Source: Aphanomyces cochlioides
Lineage: Eukaryota; Oomycota; Saprolegniomycetes; Saprolegniales; Verrucalvaceae
Direction of reading: 5' to 3'
Assembly: GCA_019828595.1 (NCBI GenBank)
Contig: JAHQRK010000011.1
Coordinates: forward strand, 1,178,001-1,242,000
DNA: 64,000 nt
The notes beneath the pieces are model-generated. The model saw only the letters and a list, made by a program, of their open reading frames with translations, ran no database searches and was not told where the DNA came from. Each line of letters begins with the position of its first letter. Within the stretch, counting starts at the first letter, position 1. The position numbers were made by a program, and so were the translations under genes. Shown in pieces: positions 20,492 to 31,120 of the stretch.

Positions 20492-21571
20492 ATGGCCCCC
20501 AAGCGCAAAGCCTCCGCGATCGACGAGTCTGTGGACAAGAAGAAGCAAATTGATGAAGTCTTGAAGCCTCAAGACTTGAGTGTGAAACCCGTCAGTGGGT
20601 ATGTCAACAAACAGCGCGTCTTGGTCTTTGCGTCGCGCGGAATCACGACTCGATACCGACATTTCCTCGACGATTTGCGAAAGCTCTTGCCTCATCACAA
20701 GAAAGACGTCAAGGTAGAACGATTCCAGTCACTTCAGACGATTAATTTTGTTGATTCTAGCTCGACGCCAAGGACACGTTGCATGTCGTGAACGAAATTG
20801 CCGAAATCAAGGGCTGCAACAACACCGTCTTCCTCGAGGTAGAGCCTGTCTGTTATTCTTGCAGGTGCTGATGGAAAATTGCAGGCACGAAAGAGGCAAG
20901 ACTTGTACATGTGGGTAAGCCGAACTCCTACCGGTCCCTCGGCCAAGTTCCTTGTTCAAAACGGTAGGCAGTATGCTGGAATTGCAAAGTTCTTACAGGA
21001 GTCCTTCATGATAGTGCATACAATGGATGAACTCAAGATGACAGGCAATGCTCTCATGGGATCCCGTCCTCTCTTGACGTTTGACGCTGCTTTTGACGAG
21101 ACTGCGCACATGAAGTTGATCAAAAACATGTTCATCCAAGTGTGGGGAACGCCCAAGGGACATCCCAAGAGCAAACCTTTCATCGACCGCGTCATGAGTT
21201 TCTACTTTGCTGACGGCAAGATCTGGTGCCGCAATTTCCAACTTGCCGACGAAGCCGACACGAAGAAGCTCGAACAAGCAGCTGCCCATCGAGGCGAAGA
21301 ACTGACCAACTTAATTGAAATCGGACCTCGCTTCGTCATGACGCCGATTCGCATCTTTGACGGCAGCTTTGGCGGCATGACACTCTACCAGAACCCACAT
21401 TATGTCGCACCGAACGAAGTGCGCAAGAACGCCAAGCACGACAAGCGCGACAAGTACGTCACGCGCAAATTGGCTCAAGACACGCGTGCGAGTCGCAACC
21501 AAGTGAATGTCCATCCCGAAGATCCATTTGCCGACGTCTTTGCTGGTGGCGCCGCGCCGTCGAGTCCGTAA
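20492..21571 (+). CDS. BRX1: Ribosome biogenesis protein Brx1 (Brix domain)
   Basis: Exons 20492-20713, 20761-20838, 20885-20963 and 21015-21571 join to 311 residues. The Brix domain begins at NKQRVLVFASRGITTRYRHF and continues through CNNTVFLEARKRQDLYMWVS, GPSAKFLVQNVHTMDELK and the long block ending in RIFDGSFGGMTLYQNPHYV. These are hallmark positions of the Brx1 branch rather than Rpf1, Rpf2 or Ssf1. Brx1 acts in the nucleolus during early assembly of the 60S subunit. The N-terminus carries a basic KRK cluster and the C-terminus is rich in KHDKRDKY-type residues, in line with nuclear location and RNA binding. Confidence 0.92.
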
Positions 21572-21605
21572 GAATGCTTAAAATATATAATACTCCAATG
21601 ATCAT

Positions 21606-22648
21606 TCACTCGAGTTTCGACAGAGATGGAACAGCTCCTTTTGATGGCGACCGACGTCGTTGAGGAGGACTCACAGGGGCGAGGACGACAGACGCAGCTG
21701 GAGGCTTGGAACTGCTTTCGTCATCGTCTTGCGCTGGTGGTGGAGGCATTTGTCCATTGTGGAGCTGCGTGAAGAGGACAGCTTCTAGCAGACGGACGCG
21801 ATGCATTGGTCGATCCATGTGAAGCTCATGCTCCAACCGATGATCAGTCATCTCTAGACGGCATTAGGGGACTCACAGTCGCCAGGAAGCTTACCAGAGA
21901 GCGCGAGGCCGTCAATGCCATGATCCATGAAGAGCGGGACGTACTGTGACATGGCTAGCTTTCGCAAGAACGCCGCGACTTGCGCTTCCGACCAAGTTTG
22001 GATAGCAGGATGACTCCCCTGTCGTCGCCGACTCGACCACGTGGGATCCCAACTGCGCAGAAGTAGGACGACAGACTGATGGCCTTCCTTGAGGGCTAGA
22101 TCGAGTGGTGTCGCGCCATCTTCCAGCGTCGTCAAGTCCATTTGGGCTCCCGCGATGAGGAGTTCCTTGGTGCACGCAAGGAATCCTTCGGCTGCAGCAA
22201 GGTGCAACGCTGTATATCCAAGTCTGTTTTGATCGTCCAAGAGCGCACCGCCATGGATTAGCGCTTGGAGACTCTTCTTGGAGTTGTTTTCCGCCGCGAG
22301 ATGAAGCGCCTACAGTCAAATCAACTCTAGTCGACGATGGAAACCTACAGTGTTTCCATCGGGATCTTTCATGTGGATATTGGCACCACGGCTGCATGAA
22401 GAAGAGAAACCATGAGGGAGGCAATATGGAAGGACGTACCGCAAGAGGAGACTGACGGATTGCGACGCGTTCCACGCCGCCGCGAGCATCAGAGGCGTCC
22501 GATCGTGCATCCCAAACGCATTGATATGCTTCAGGCCGCCTTCCTGAAGGAACGTATCGAGGAGATGCACGTCGTCTGCCAAGCACACATCGATCAAAGC
22601 GTCAGGAACGGAATGAAACTCGGGCGAGAACTTTGGCTCAATCTTCAT
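21606..22648 (-). CDS. Ankyrin-repeat protein with a SAM domain
   Basis: Exons 22648-22440, 22391-22349, 22309-21895 and 21853-21606 join to 304 residues over 39-48 nt introns. At least four ankyrin repeats are visible, with consensus hits DRTPLMLAAAWN, NTALHLAAENN, YTALHLAAAEGF and ATPLDLALKEGH. A SAM domain follows: TWSEAQVAAFLRKLAMSQYV, then FMDHGIDGLALSEM across the last intron, then RPMHRVRLLEAV. SAM domains mediate protein-protein association. The C-terminus is Pro/Ser-rich and presumably disordered. The protein is probably a scaffold or adaptor; the partner is unknown. The head-to-head gap to the next gene is only 53 bp. Confidence 0.87.
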
Positions 22649-22701
22649 CGTGGATGGACTCTACAGTTACAAGGAGGGGTTGAAGTCGTCAGGGAACGAG
22701 G

Positions 22702-24264
22702 ATGGGACAGAACTTGAGCGCCGATGCGACGGAAATCGTCCACTTTAGAAAGATGGTGCGTCGCCGTCTTGGTCAAGTTTTGACGCGTGGTAGGTCAAGC
22801 ACACGTACTACAACAACGTCGCCAAGCTCGAGAAACACACGTTGGAAGCATCGTTGGGTTTCCAGGTCGGTCGCAATGGAAGCGATCATGTTTGGAGCGT
22901 GGACGTAGATCTCACGAGCAAGTTTCCTCGAGCTTTGCAACCGTACAGAAGGTAAGATGCGCGCTGGGAGCTGTTGATTGACGTGGCGGAAGGACGGATT
23001 GCTGCCATCGCTGACACAAGACAGCGCGAAGCAAAGATGGCGAAACACGTCGACGAAAAGATGGAATTCTTCGCGGCAGTCGAAGAAGGCAAGTAACTTG
23101 GACCTGCTCATGTTGGCTGAATGGAGTAGGAAAGATCGTCTTGGGGGATACACTTCTCCATCTTGCAGCTCGGCTAGCCCATGTCGACGTCATTGAATTC
23201 CTGCTGGAGAAAGGTCTCCATGAGAATGTGCCCAACTTTCACGGTACTTCACTCCCCAGCCATTGCTTCTTAGCATAGATCTCGTAGGCCACTTTGCGCA
23301 CCAAGTGTGTTTGCATCCGTCGATTCAAATGCTCATGGACGATGTCGTCCTGGTTCACGACGTTCTTGGCTTTGACCACGACGACGAAGCCAAGGTAGCA
23401 TGCCTCCTTCCAGTGTGCACTTCAACACTGCAATCGTCGTAGGCGCATCGGATCGTGCGCAATCTACGGCGCCTGTGGCCTCTTTGGGTGAGTTCCTCTC
23501 CTCCTACCGCTCATCACACCTTGACGTCACTCATCATGTAGATGTTTGATAGCTCTGAAACAGGTAGCATCTCGTCGTTACGTCATGCACTCATGGTGTC
23601 CGCAGCTCATCTTGTCAAAGTCGTCGGCGACGTGCGCAGCTCCCATCCATTCCTCAACAAATACATCAAAATCGCGAATGCCATGGCCGACCGGTGACGA
23701 CGTCCATCATCTCTTCGTCAATGCTGACTGGAACATGCAGCTATCGCTTCCGCGTCACGATGACATGTCTGCCGATTGCGATTGAGTTGCTCCAGCAGAA
23801 CGAAATCAAAGCCTACGATGCCAAGAGAGCGTTTCAAGCATGGCCAACACCCGACAAACTCCAGTTGGTGTGGGATGTACTCCATGCTCGCCTACCGTCG
23901 TCGTGGTGCTCATGAGTCATCTGTAGGTTCTGACGACGCATTTTCCAAAGTGGACACATGTCCACGACGTGGAGAAAGACGTCGCCTACTTGGTACATCC
24001 CCCTCTTTGTTCCTCTTCGTCATTGTCGACGTCTAGCAATTCATCCAAGACGCCATGGCCGCTTGGATCACCATCGCGGACGATTTCCGCTTGTACTACC
24101 AGGATGAAGCCGCCAACAACATGCCGACCCCCGACACGTTGCAGAACTACGAGCGCCAGATTTGGAAGTCGCGGCTTGGACCTTCGCAGGACGAGGTGGA
24201 AGATCTTTGTGCTCACATTGACGGTGTCCAGCGGTTCACGCGGCTCTCGCAACTAAAGGCATGA
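22702..24264 (+). CDS. Ankyrin-repeat protein with N-myristoylation signal, unknown function
   Basis: Ten exons join to 375 residues: 22702-22755, 22794-22951, 23021-23088, 23130-23243, 23288-23394, 23443-23487, 23542-23693, 23741-23876, 23927-23992 and 24037-24264. The intron 23089-23129 is GC-AG (GCAAGT donor). Exon 2 would read through an in-frame TAA at 22953; the GTAAGA donor there allows a 69-nt intron that removes it. The N-terminus MGQNLS fits an N-myristoylation signal. GDTLLHLAARLAHVDVIEFL is an ankyrin repeat. The C-terminal half is helical and acidic (DDFRLYYQDEA, CAHIDGVQRFTRL). The general layout is reminiscent of ANKRD13-like proteins but without a decisive motif. Confidence 0.72.
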
Positions 24265-24295
24265 CGGCACCGAGTAAACATGCAATCGAGTTGGC

Positions 24296-26286
24296 TTAAC
24301 CAAATTTACCATCAAACCCGACGAAGCCCGCGAGCTTGAATACCGGAAAGAATTTCTTTCCATGGAGACGCGAGCACCAGTTCCATGCGCTCGTGAGACG
24401 GCCGTCGATGCATGATCCAGCGTCAAAAAAGTTGTCGGCGCCGCTTCCATCAAAGGCTTCGCGGAAGAAATCGACCAAGATGTCCTTCTTGAGCGCTTCC
24501 GTGCCGCCAAAACTCGTCTCGATGTACGCCTTGAGCTCGCTCGACTTGGTCACGAGGACGTCGATCTCATCGATCGTTCGGACGATTGGTCGCAGGATGT
24601 GGCCGACTTGAGCGTACTTGTCGATGAACATGAGCGCATTGGGAACGTTCTTGTCGCCCAAGTGGATGACTGAACTGCCGACCCAGTGGTCTAGCTTGGC
24701 TTGCGTCGAGTGGAGGATCACATGCATCGCTCGGGAGATGCGCGGCGATGCTTGGATGCGATGAAGACCTTGACCCGTGTCCGTGAGTTGGTAGGACGAG
24801 TTGGGGGCGAGGAGGTCTTCGTCTGTGAGGCACCAGAGGCGGAACATGTCGTGGGCAATTTCACGCCATAGCGTCAGCGACTGAAGCACGTAATTGTACT
24901 GACGCGCATGGGAATGCGAGAGACGAGCACCGTCGTTTCCAGAGAAGATCGCGAGCGAATACTTGTCATCCTCCGTGGCAAAATGCGTCGTCAGCAATTG
25001 GATCATGCGGTCAATCGGGTCGCGCTCAAAGTACAAGTGGTAGTTGTTGTCTGCAATCGAGTAGAGGCATTGCTGGATGTCGTCGGCCCGCAGCGTGGAT
25101 GACATGAATCGGTTCGTGATGGTCTTGATCGCCGCGTCTTTGGCTTTGATTTGCGCTTGAATCTTCGCCCGTGACTTGCCTTCAGGGGCGACGACCATCG
25201 TAGCCTGTTCGATGAGCGGATGGTCTAAAATAGCAAGCGCATCGTGCGATTCTAAGAGCGCATAGACTGTCTTGAGTGGCTGGATGGGCGAAAAGCCAAG
25301 AAGATCCTGGATCGCTGGCGACACGGCATCTTGTAGCAAGTACATCAGAATGCCGTACTCGCCGCGCATTTTCTCGGGGTTCATGATCTTATACCGACGT
25401 CCGAGTTCGAACAAGTCGCCAAAGAAACCAGCGAGAGGCTCAAACTGTTTGTCGTCCAAGAGGGTCTGACCTGTAGCGTAGTCCATCGAGATGACAAGGC
25501 CCAAGAGAAAGCCGGCGATTTCTTGAAGCTGCATACGCGTTCGCTTGGAAGCGACAGTCGCCGACGTGTCAATTTTGTCCGTGTAGTGGCATACGTTAAG
25601 GGCAGCTTCCAGAGTCCGAAGGCGCTTCCGTTCTTCATACGTGAGGCGCAGGGGAATGTACTTGGCTCGTTCTCGCATGGATCCATTTGGCGACGATAGA
25701 GAAGGCGTTGGCGCGGGTGTCTCGGTTGTAGAAGACGTTCCATAACCACCTAAGAAGAAGGAACCCATCAAATTACAGATATTCCTTGAGGACGATCCAC
25801 GAAAGCGGGACGACAACGTCGAGCTCGATGAAGATTCATTTTCATGGGCATCGTCACTGTCATCACCTTCTATAGATCGGGATTCCTGCAATGTGGTTGT
25901 CGCGGTGCTCTCGGAGGCTGCATCCTATCGCGTCCATTGTCAGTACATTTCTGACATCAAATGCCATATCCCACCATGTCTTTGCCGGGCTGCAAAATGG
26001 GCTGATATGTGTGTGTCTTGCGGTTACCTTTGCGATGTTGGCCGCCATAGCAAAGCTTGCAAAAGTGGTCGTGGCATTGTTCGCAAAATACTTCAGACGC
26101 TTGATGTCGACACTCGATGCAGACAGATGCATCCAGTTCCGCTTCATTGTCAACAGAGCCGGTCGCATCTCCCGATCCGACGATTTGGAACGCAGGGATG
26201 TCTACTTCACCCGCCGGGTCGTCTCGATCATGATCCAGGAGTTCCGATAAGCGCCGAAGACGCACCAACTCTGTGCAGTCCGTCAT
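24296..26286 (-). CDS. UPF0652 (DUF2009)-type protein with N-terminal B-box zinc finger
   Basis: Exons 26286-25975 and 25924-24296 join to 646 residues over a 50-nt intron. Residues about 55-100 form a B-box-like zinc finger: SVCIECRHQASEVFCEQCHD, then FCKLCYGGQH and a distal H in RKTHTYQP. After an acidic Ser-rich linker the long C-terminal part has the features I associate with the DUF2009/UPF0652 family. These include LTYEERKRLRTLEAALNVC, YTDKIDTSA, GYLLFQD-like MYLLQDAVSPAIQDLLGF and PNALMFIDKYAQVGHILRPI. The family is found in plants, amoebae and other protists; no biochemical role is established that I can name. It is convergent with the preceding gene, 31 bp apart. Confidence 0.82.
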
Positions 26287-27291
26287 GAGCTCGATCCTGA
26301 AAGTCCACCCACCGAAACCACCTTGCAATTGTTATGATTGGTCAAAATCTAATATTATTGACCAATAAAAATGCTCAAAGGACGAACATAACCAAGACAG
26401 AAACGACGTCCGAAGACTCTCAGCACAGGACCTGGAAGCCCACCCATGCTGGAGACAGAGCTTGTAACACAGCAGACCACGCGCTGAATAGTCTGCTAGA
26501 AGTGCTTCCTAGACGTGCTTCCTAGGCTGTTGTAAGCGTATGCGCCCGAAGACTCTCTCAAATCGAGTGATTGTCTGGTGTAAAACTAGCCCGCACGAAC
26601 TGATTCATGCTTGCGATCAATTCTCGATGGCTTCGACGAGTTGCTCATCGTAGGATTCAATTCACAGTGAAGGTCGTGGTGATAGTCAGGCTGAGCAACT
26701 CGCTTTCTCAAGACTTGATGGAGTGTTGCTTTGAATCCATAACAACCGCTTGATTTTTCCAGGTCCATGAGAGAGACAAAGTAATGGGAGATCGACCTCT
26801 ATTCACTTGCACTTTGCATTCTCAAGTCAGCGTTTTAACCATTGCTGAATGCAAGGAAAGCATTGAGAAGAATCAAGCTCTCGCCAGGATTTCCTTTTGA
26901 GGCGGTATTCATTGCCAAGAGGCGCCTCACTTGGGAGTTCATTTTGGTCACTTCTAATTGGCTGAAAATTAGATTTTAATAGCCAATTAAACGACGAAAT
27001 CATTTTCAACCAGGAGAACTTGCAACTTTGTCATCGAATACGACTCTACGCAAAGTCACCACATGAGTATTCGCTCCATGTCGCTGGCCAGTGTGACTTT
27101 GTCCGCCCTTTCGCTCTTTGTTCTCAGCATGAATCGTCTCTAATGGATCGCGACGCTACTCCCATGCTCCCAGTGCCTCACACATGTTTGGCATATCGAA
27201 GATGATTTTTAACCAATCAAATCTCTTGAATGATAAAATCCCCTTGGAAAGTGGTCATTTTCGAATCGGCCACTCACCAGACACGTTGAAA
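26287..27291. other. 1-kb intergenic region with CCAAT boxes and short direct repeats
   Basis: CCAAT-type boxes occur at both ends (about 26336, 26362, 26956, 26982 and 27211). CCGAAGACTCTC is repeated at 26410-26421 and 26546-26557. GTGCTTCCTAG is repeated in tandem at 26502-26512 and 26515-26525. Two short frames on the minus strand (26586-26768 and 26827-27009) have no support. No known ncRNA is recognised. Confidence 0.45.
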
Positions 27292-28602
27292 ATGGCTGAC
27301 GTGAACGAAGTGCAAGTCGAAGTGGAAGAAAAGCCATCGGTGGAAGAAGCCCAAGCTGCTATTGAAGCCGCCTCGATTGCTGCCCAGCCAGCCAAGAAGG
27401 CAGCGCCTGCTCCTGTCCCTTACGAATCCCGCCTCAATGAAGTGCGCGAGTGGAAAAAGTCCACTTTGTCCCTCGACGAGCGATTTGAAATTTGCAAGAG
27501 CGTCGGTGAAGAATGCATCAAGGAAGAAGAATTGCGTCTTCTCTTGGAAAAGAAGGAACATCCAATCGTCTACGATGGTTTCGAGCCCAGTGGTCGTATG
27601 CACATTGCTCAAGGTGTTTTGCGAATGATCAACGTCAACAAATTGACGAGTGCTGGCTGCATTTTCCGCTTCTGGGTCGCCGATTGGTTTGCTCTCTTGA
27701 ACAACAAGATGGGCGGCGATCTTAAGAAGATTCGCAAGGTGGGTCAATACATGATTGAAATCTGGCGCGCTGTGGGCATGAACATGGACAACGTGCAGTT
27801 CCTTTGGGCCTCCGACGAAATTAATGCTCACGCTGACGAATACTGGACGCGTGTGATAGATGTTGCTCGCAAATTCAACATTGCCCGCATCCAGCGCTGC
27901 TGTACCATCATGGGCCGCAAGGAAGCCGACGATATGAGTGCTGCACAAATGATGTACCCTTGCATGCAATGTGCCGATGTTTTCTTCCTTAAGGCAGACA
28001 TTTGCCAATTGGGTTTGGATCAGCGCAAGGTCAACATGTTGGCTCGTGAGTACTGCGACGAAGCCAAGATCAAGTTTAAGCCCGTAATTATCTCTCATCA
28101 CATGTTGATGGGCTTGAAGCAAGGCCAAGAAAAGATGAGTAAGAGTGACCCTGACTCTGCCATCTTCATGGAAGACACTGTGTCTGATGTGAGTCGCAAG
28201 ATTAAGAAGGCTTACTGTCCACCCGGTGAAATTGAAGGCAACCCCATCATGGATTACATGAAGCACATCATTTTCCCCATGTTCCCTCAAGGTGTTATTG
28301 TCAAGCGAAAGGAAGACTTTGGTGGCGACAAGTACAATTTTCGTGGCATTTTCATCCTCAAGCTGTTTTCTCTAGGACGTACATGACGTACGACGAAATG
28401 GCCGCCGACTACCTTGCCGAAGCCATCCATCCTGGTGACTTGAAGCCCACGTTGACGGAATACCTCAACCAGTATGCTCCATGATGAAACCAGGTGTCTC
28501 AATTGTTTGTGTAGAATCCTCGAGCCTGTGCGCAAGCACTTCGAACAAGGCGAGCCCAAGAAGCTCCTCGCGGAAATCAAGAAGTTCAAGGTCACGAGAT
28601 AA
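27292..28602 (+). CDS. YARS: Tyrosyl-tRNA synthetase, eukaryotic/archaeal type
   Basis: Exons 27292-28331, 28376-28471 and 28515-28602 join to 407 residues. It is a class I synthetase: the HIGH-like motif is FEPSGRMHIAQG and the KMSKS motif appears as EKMSKSDPDSA. LGLDQRKVNMLAREY and YPCMQCADVFFLKADICQLG hold tyrosine-binding residues of the archaeal/eukaryotic form. There is a 45-residue Ala/Glu-rich N-terminal extension and no C-terminal EMAP-II-like domain. No mitochondrial presequence is evident, so it is presumably cytosolic. The third-last segment reads DKTYMTYDEMAADYLAEAIH once the 44-nt intron is removed, as in other eukaryotic TyrRS. A 338-codon frame on the opposite strand is an antisense artefact. 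Confidence 0.95.
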
Positions 28603-28620
28603 AGCATGAAACATGTCTAC

Positions 28621-29513
28621 TTAGGATTGAAAGTGTTGGCATCGCAACTCGTACAGAGGATGGTTGGGGTCAATGATTTGCTTCGGGTCGTCTGTAACCA
28701 GCCACAACGTCAAGGCGAATCGCTGAGCTGCAACATCGCTTGGAGAGTTTTCGCATGGTTTGACGTCGTGCACGACTTGGTCACTCCAAAAGACGGCCAA
28801 AGTGTCTGATCGTGGCTCGACTACGTGCACGCCATCTTTCGCGTAAACTTGGAGTTGACCGCCATGAGATGGCTCCCAATTCGGGTTCAAGTAGTAGACC
28901 ATGGTGACTTTGCGCTGGTCAGGGAGCCCGGCAGTGTCACAGTGCTTGGGATCTAAATTGAACAGTGATCAGACAGGTCAAACCGAAAAGACTGACATGA
29001 CGCTCCATCGCCAAGGGAGACTGCGAGCTTTGTTGCATATGCGCGAGAGCTGATTTGGAGCTCAGGGAACATTGAGTTGAGCATCTCGGGAGCTTGGAGC
29101 ATGACGCTTCTCGTGTAATGGAGAATCGTAGGTGCGACATCCCATTCGTTTCCATCAAGCTCAGATGCGAAGACGTTGTCTTTGGGAAACGATCTCCCAT
29201 GCTCGTCCACAGACATGGATTGAAACATGTATCCTTCGTCAAAGAGCCGCTGGGCTTCATTGCGCATGGCTTGAGCGACATCCTTCGATGCAAAGTTTTT
29301 CAAGATGCAAAAGCCATCTTCTTCCAGGCCACGACGTAGAACCTCGCACGTTGCCGGTGGAAAGAGCGGGAGTAAGCCATATTCTTCAACGATGTTTGAA
29401 GAAGAGAACGCTCTCGAAGTGCCGAAGCCTTTAGAGCGCAGGAAGCGCGTTATCATCCATCGACTTGTCCGCAGCATAGGTACGCGCTTTGTGCTCAAAT
29501 TCGCGTTTGACAT
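28621..29513 (-). CDS. EGLN/PHD-like 2-oxoglutarate/Fe(II) prolyl hydroxylase
   Basis: Exons 29513-28997 and 28952-28621 join to 282 residues over a 44-nt intron. The iron-binding triad is visible: H and D in SYPKHCDTAG, and the distal His in FWSDQVVHDVKPC. The 2-oxoglutarate-binding Arg is in AQRFALTLWLV. YYLNPNWEPSHGGQLQVY and EPRSDTLAVFWSD match the pattern of the EGLN/PHD (oxygen-sensing prolyl hydroxylase) branch more than collagen-type P4H. The N-terminus is rich in Arg/Ser and lacks acids (MLRTSRWMITRFLRSKGF), suggesting a mitochondrial presequence or membrane signal; ATGs at 29513 and 12 codons later are both possible. It shares a 49-bp divergent promoter with the gene at 29563. The substrate is unknown. 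Confidence 0.83.
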
Positions 29514-29516
29514 TCA

Positions 29517-29538
29517 TCCGGATATATTTCCGGATAAT
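29517..29538. promoter_or_regulatory. Doubled TCCGGATA element in a 49-bp bidirectional promoter
   Basis: TCCGGATA at 29517-29524 and TCCGGATAAT at 29529-29538 fill most of the gap between the starts at 29513 (-) and 29563 (+). The spacing of 12 bp puts both on nearly the same helix face. Confidence 0.5.
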
Positions 29539-29562
29539 GTATTCACTTTCGAATTGGATCGC

Positions 29563-30105
29563 ATGGCAACAACCCAGGTCTTCGTCTACGGCACACTCAA
29601 ACGCGGCTTCCCAAACTATGCGCTCTATCTAGGACCCGCTGAAGAAAAAAAGAAAGCTGTCTTTGTTGGAGAAGCAACGACATCGACAGCGTATCCCCTT
29701 GTCGTTGGCGGCGATAGATACGTCCCATTCTTACTCAATGTTCCCGGAGAAGGCGTTCCTATCGCTGGTGAAGTGTTCGCTGTCGATCAATCCACGCTCG
29801 AAGCTTTGGATATCCTCGAGGGAACGAGCACTGGTTATTACAAGAGGGAGTTGATTCCCGTGCAATGCAACGGGTTGACGATCGAGTGCTTCGTGTACAT
29901 TCGACTCGTGCAAGAGAACGACCCCCTGCTGTCTTTGGAACGCCAGTCTTCTTACACGAAAGAAGCTGCCCAAGGATATCGCTCGAGAAGTGTCCTGCCA
30001 AACATGGATATTCTGGCACTCATTCATGACTTGGATGCAACCAAGTGGCACGATGTTCAAACCAAACTAGAAGCTGGCGTCTCTCTGCGTGATGCTTTGC
30101 CATAA
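29563..30105 (+). CDS. Gamma-glutamylcyclotransferase/AIG2-like protein
   Basis: A single exon gives 180 residues from the ATG at 29563; the frame is open upstream but that part is antisense to the hydroxylase gene. The N-terminus QVFVYGTLKRGFPN is the signature of the GGCT/AIG2 fold (VYGTLxxG). GEVFAVDQSTLEALDILEG holds the acidic residue region used as catalytic Glu in this family, and GTSTGYYKRELIPV follows as in gamma-glutamylamine cyclotransferases (GGACT). Such enzymes release 5-oxoproline from gamma-glutamyl compounds. Which substrate is used cannot be told from sequence alone. Confidence 0.85.
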   Translation: MATTQVFVYGTLKRGFPNYALYLGPAEEKKKAVFVGEATTSTAYPLVVGGDRYVPFLLNVPGEGVPIAGEVFAVDQSTLEALDILEGTSTGYYKRELIPVQCNGLTIECFVYIRLVQENDPLLSLERQSSYTKEAAQGYRSRSVLPNMDILALIHDLDATKWHDVQTKLEAGVSLRDALP

Positions 30106-30142
30106 AACTTTACAGATATCATAGATATTATCTAACGCAGCA

Positions 30143-31120
30143 TCAATGCCACTCGCCTGTTCGAACGACAATGCAAGTGATGTCGTCTCGACTACCACGG
30201 GCGACAGCTTCTTGGGCTATTGCTTCGCAAGCACTGGCACAGCCAACTCGACCGTCGTGTGCAACCTGATTGTCGAGCCATGTATTCTCTGCCAGACATA
30301 AGACATCTCGGTTTGACATGACATCCCAGACGCCGTCAGTTGCCAGGACATAAATGCTGTCCTGACACAGTTTGTCTTTGTTGATCTCAGGGTCTGCGAT
30401 GACCCAGCCTTCCATGCCAGGCATCTTAACATCCAAATCACCTATTGAGCGGGATGGAGCAAGTACACCAGCGACACGGTCCATGACAACAACACCACCC
30501 GCCTTCTCGATTCGCTCTTTCTCCATTGGACAACTTGCCTTGTGATCTGTCGAAAGAGCCTTATATTCTCGCTTGGATGGCTTCGAGCCACCGCGTTCCA
30601 ATGCTGAAATACGGCAGTCACCGCAGTTGATGACATACCGTGTGTGACTTCGGTCTTCAAGAATGACGAGGGCAACGAAGCAAGCACCGCTAAAGTCCTT
30701 GGCTTCAGTCGCAATTTCTGTAAATCGTCGCTCTAATTCTTCCGTCGCATGCCGCAGTGTTGCCTCGTTCAATTCGGGTTCTTCGTCGATAACTTGAACA
30801 ATGTTGTTCTTGACATATTCAGACGCCATGTCGCCACCGTGGCCGTCCATGACTGCAAACAAGCTAAATCTTGAACCTCGATACTCCACATATCGATCTT
30901 CATTCGCATGGGACGGGCTCTTCCATGAGACGACACCACTGGTGAGTGGGAGTGGTGCGTGCTCTTCTTGGTTGTTCTCCAAACCGTCGCCTAAGACCTT
31001 GAGCTCGAACGCGTCTGTTGGCTTGCTCGGCGGCAGTGCAATCCTCCTGGCAAACTTGATCGGGTCTTCCATCGCGACAATGGCTAATCTAATGTTGGAG
31101 CGCATGTATTGTTTTTCCAT
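30143..31120 (-). CDS. PP2C-type (PPM) protein phosphatase
   Basis: A single exon gives 325 residues from the ATG at 31120. The frame stays open about 30 codons further upstream with coding-like texture (ETLAGAACDPVAPLTDPS) but no ATG, so an upstream exon is possible. PPM motifs in order: FAVMDGHGGDMASEYV (metal-binding Asp, Gly), NCGDCRISALERGG, APSRSIGDLDVK, YVLATDGVWDVMSNRDV and GSRDDITCIVV, giving the four metal-coordinating Asp. PP2C enzymes are Mn/Mg-dependent Ser/Thr phosphatases. The first 80 residues are not part of the domain. The protein is convergent with the preceding gene, 37 bp apart. Confidence 0.92.
   Translation of the reverse strand: MEKQYMRSNIRLAIVAMEDPIKFARRIALPPSKPTDAFELKVLGDGLENNQEEHAPLPLTSGVVSWKSPSHANEDRYVEYRGSRFSLFAVMDGHGGDMASEYVKNNIVQVIDEEPELNEATLRHATEELERRFTEIATEAKDFSGACFVALVILEDRSHTRYVINCGDCRISALERGGSKPSKREYKALSTDHKASCPMEKERIEKAGGVVVMDRVAGVLAPSRSIGDLDVKMPGMEGWVIADPEINKDKLCQDSIYVLATDGVWDVMSNRDVLCLAENTWLDNQVAHDGRVGCASACEAIAQEAVARGSRDDITCIVVRTGEWH

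Noticed and set aside
27274..28290. 338-codon open frame on the - strand
   Set aside because: Antisense to tyrosyl-tRNA synthetase, whose identity is certain.
29305..29562. N-terminal extension of the cyclotransferase-like gene by an open frame starting at 29305
   Set aside because: That stretch is antisense to the first exon of the hydroxylase, and the domain start QVFVYGTL lies right after the ATG at 29563.
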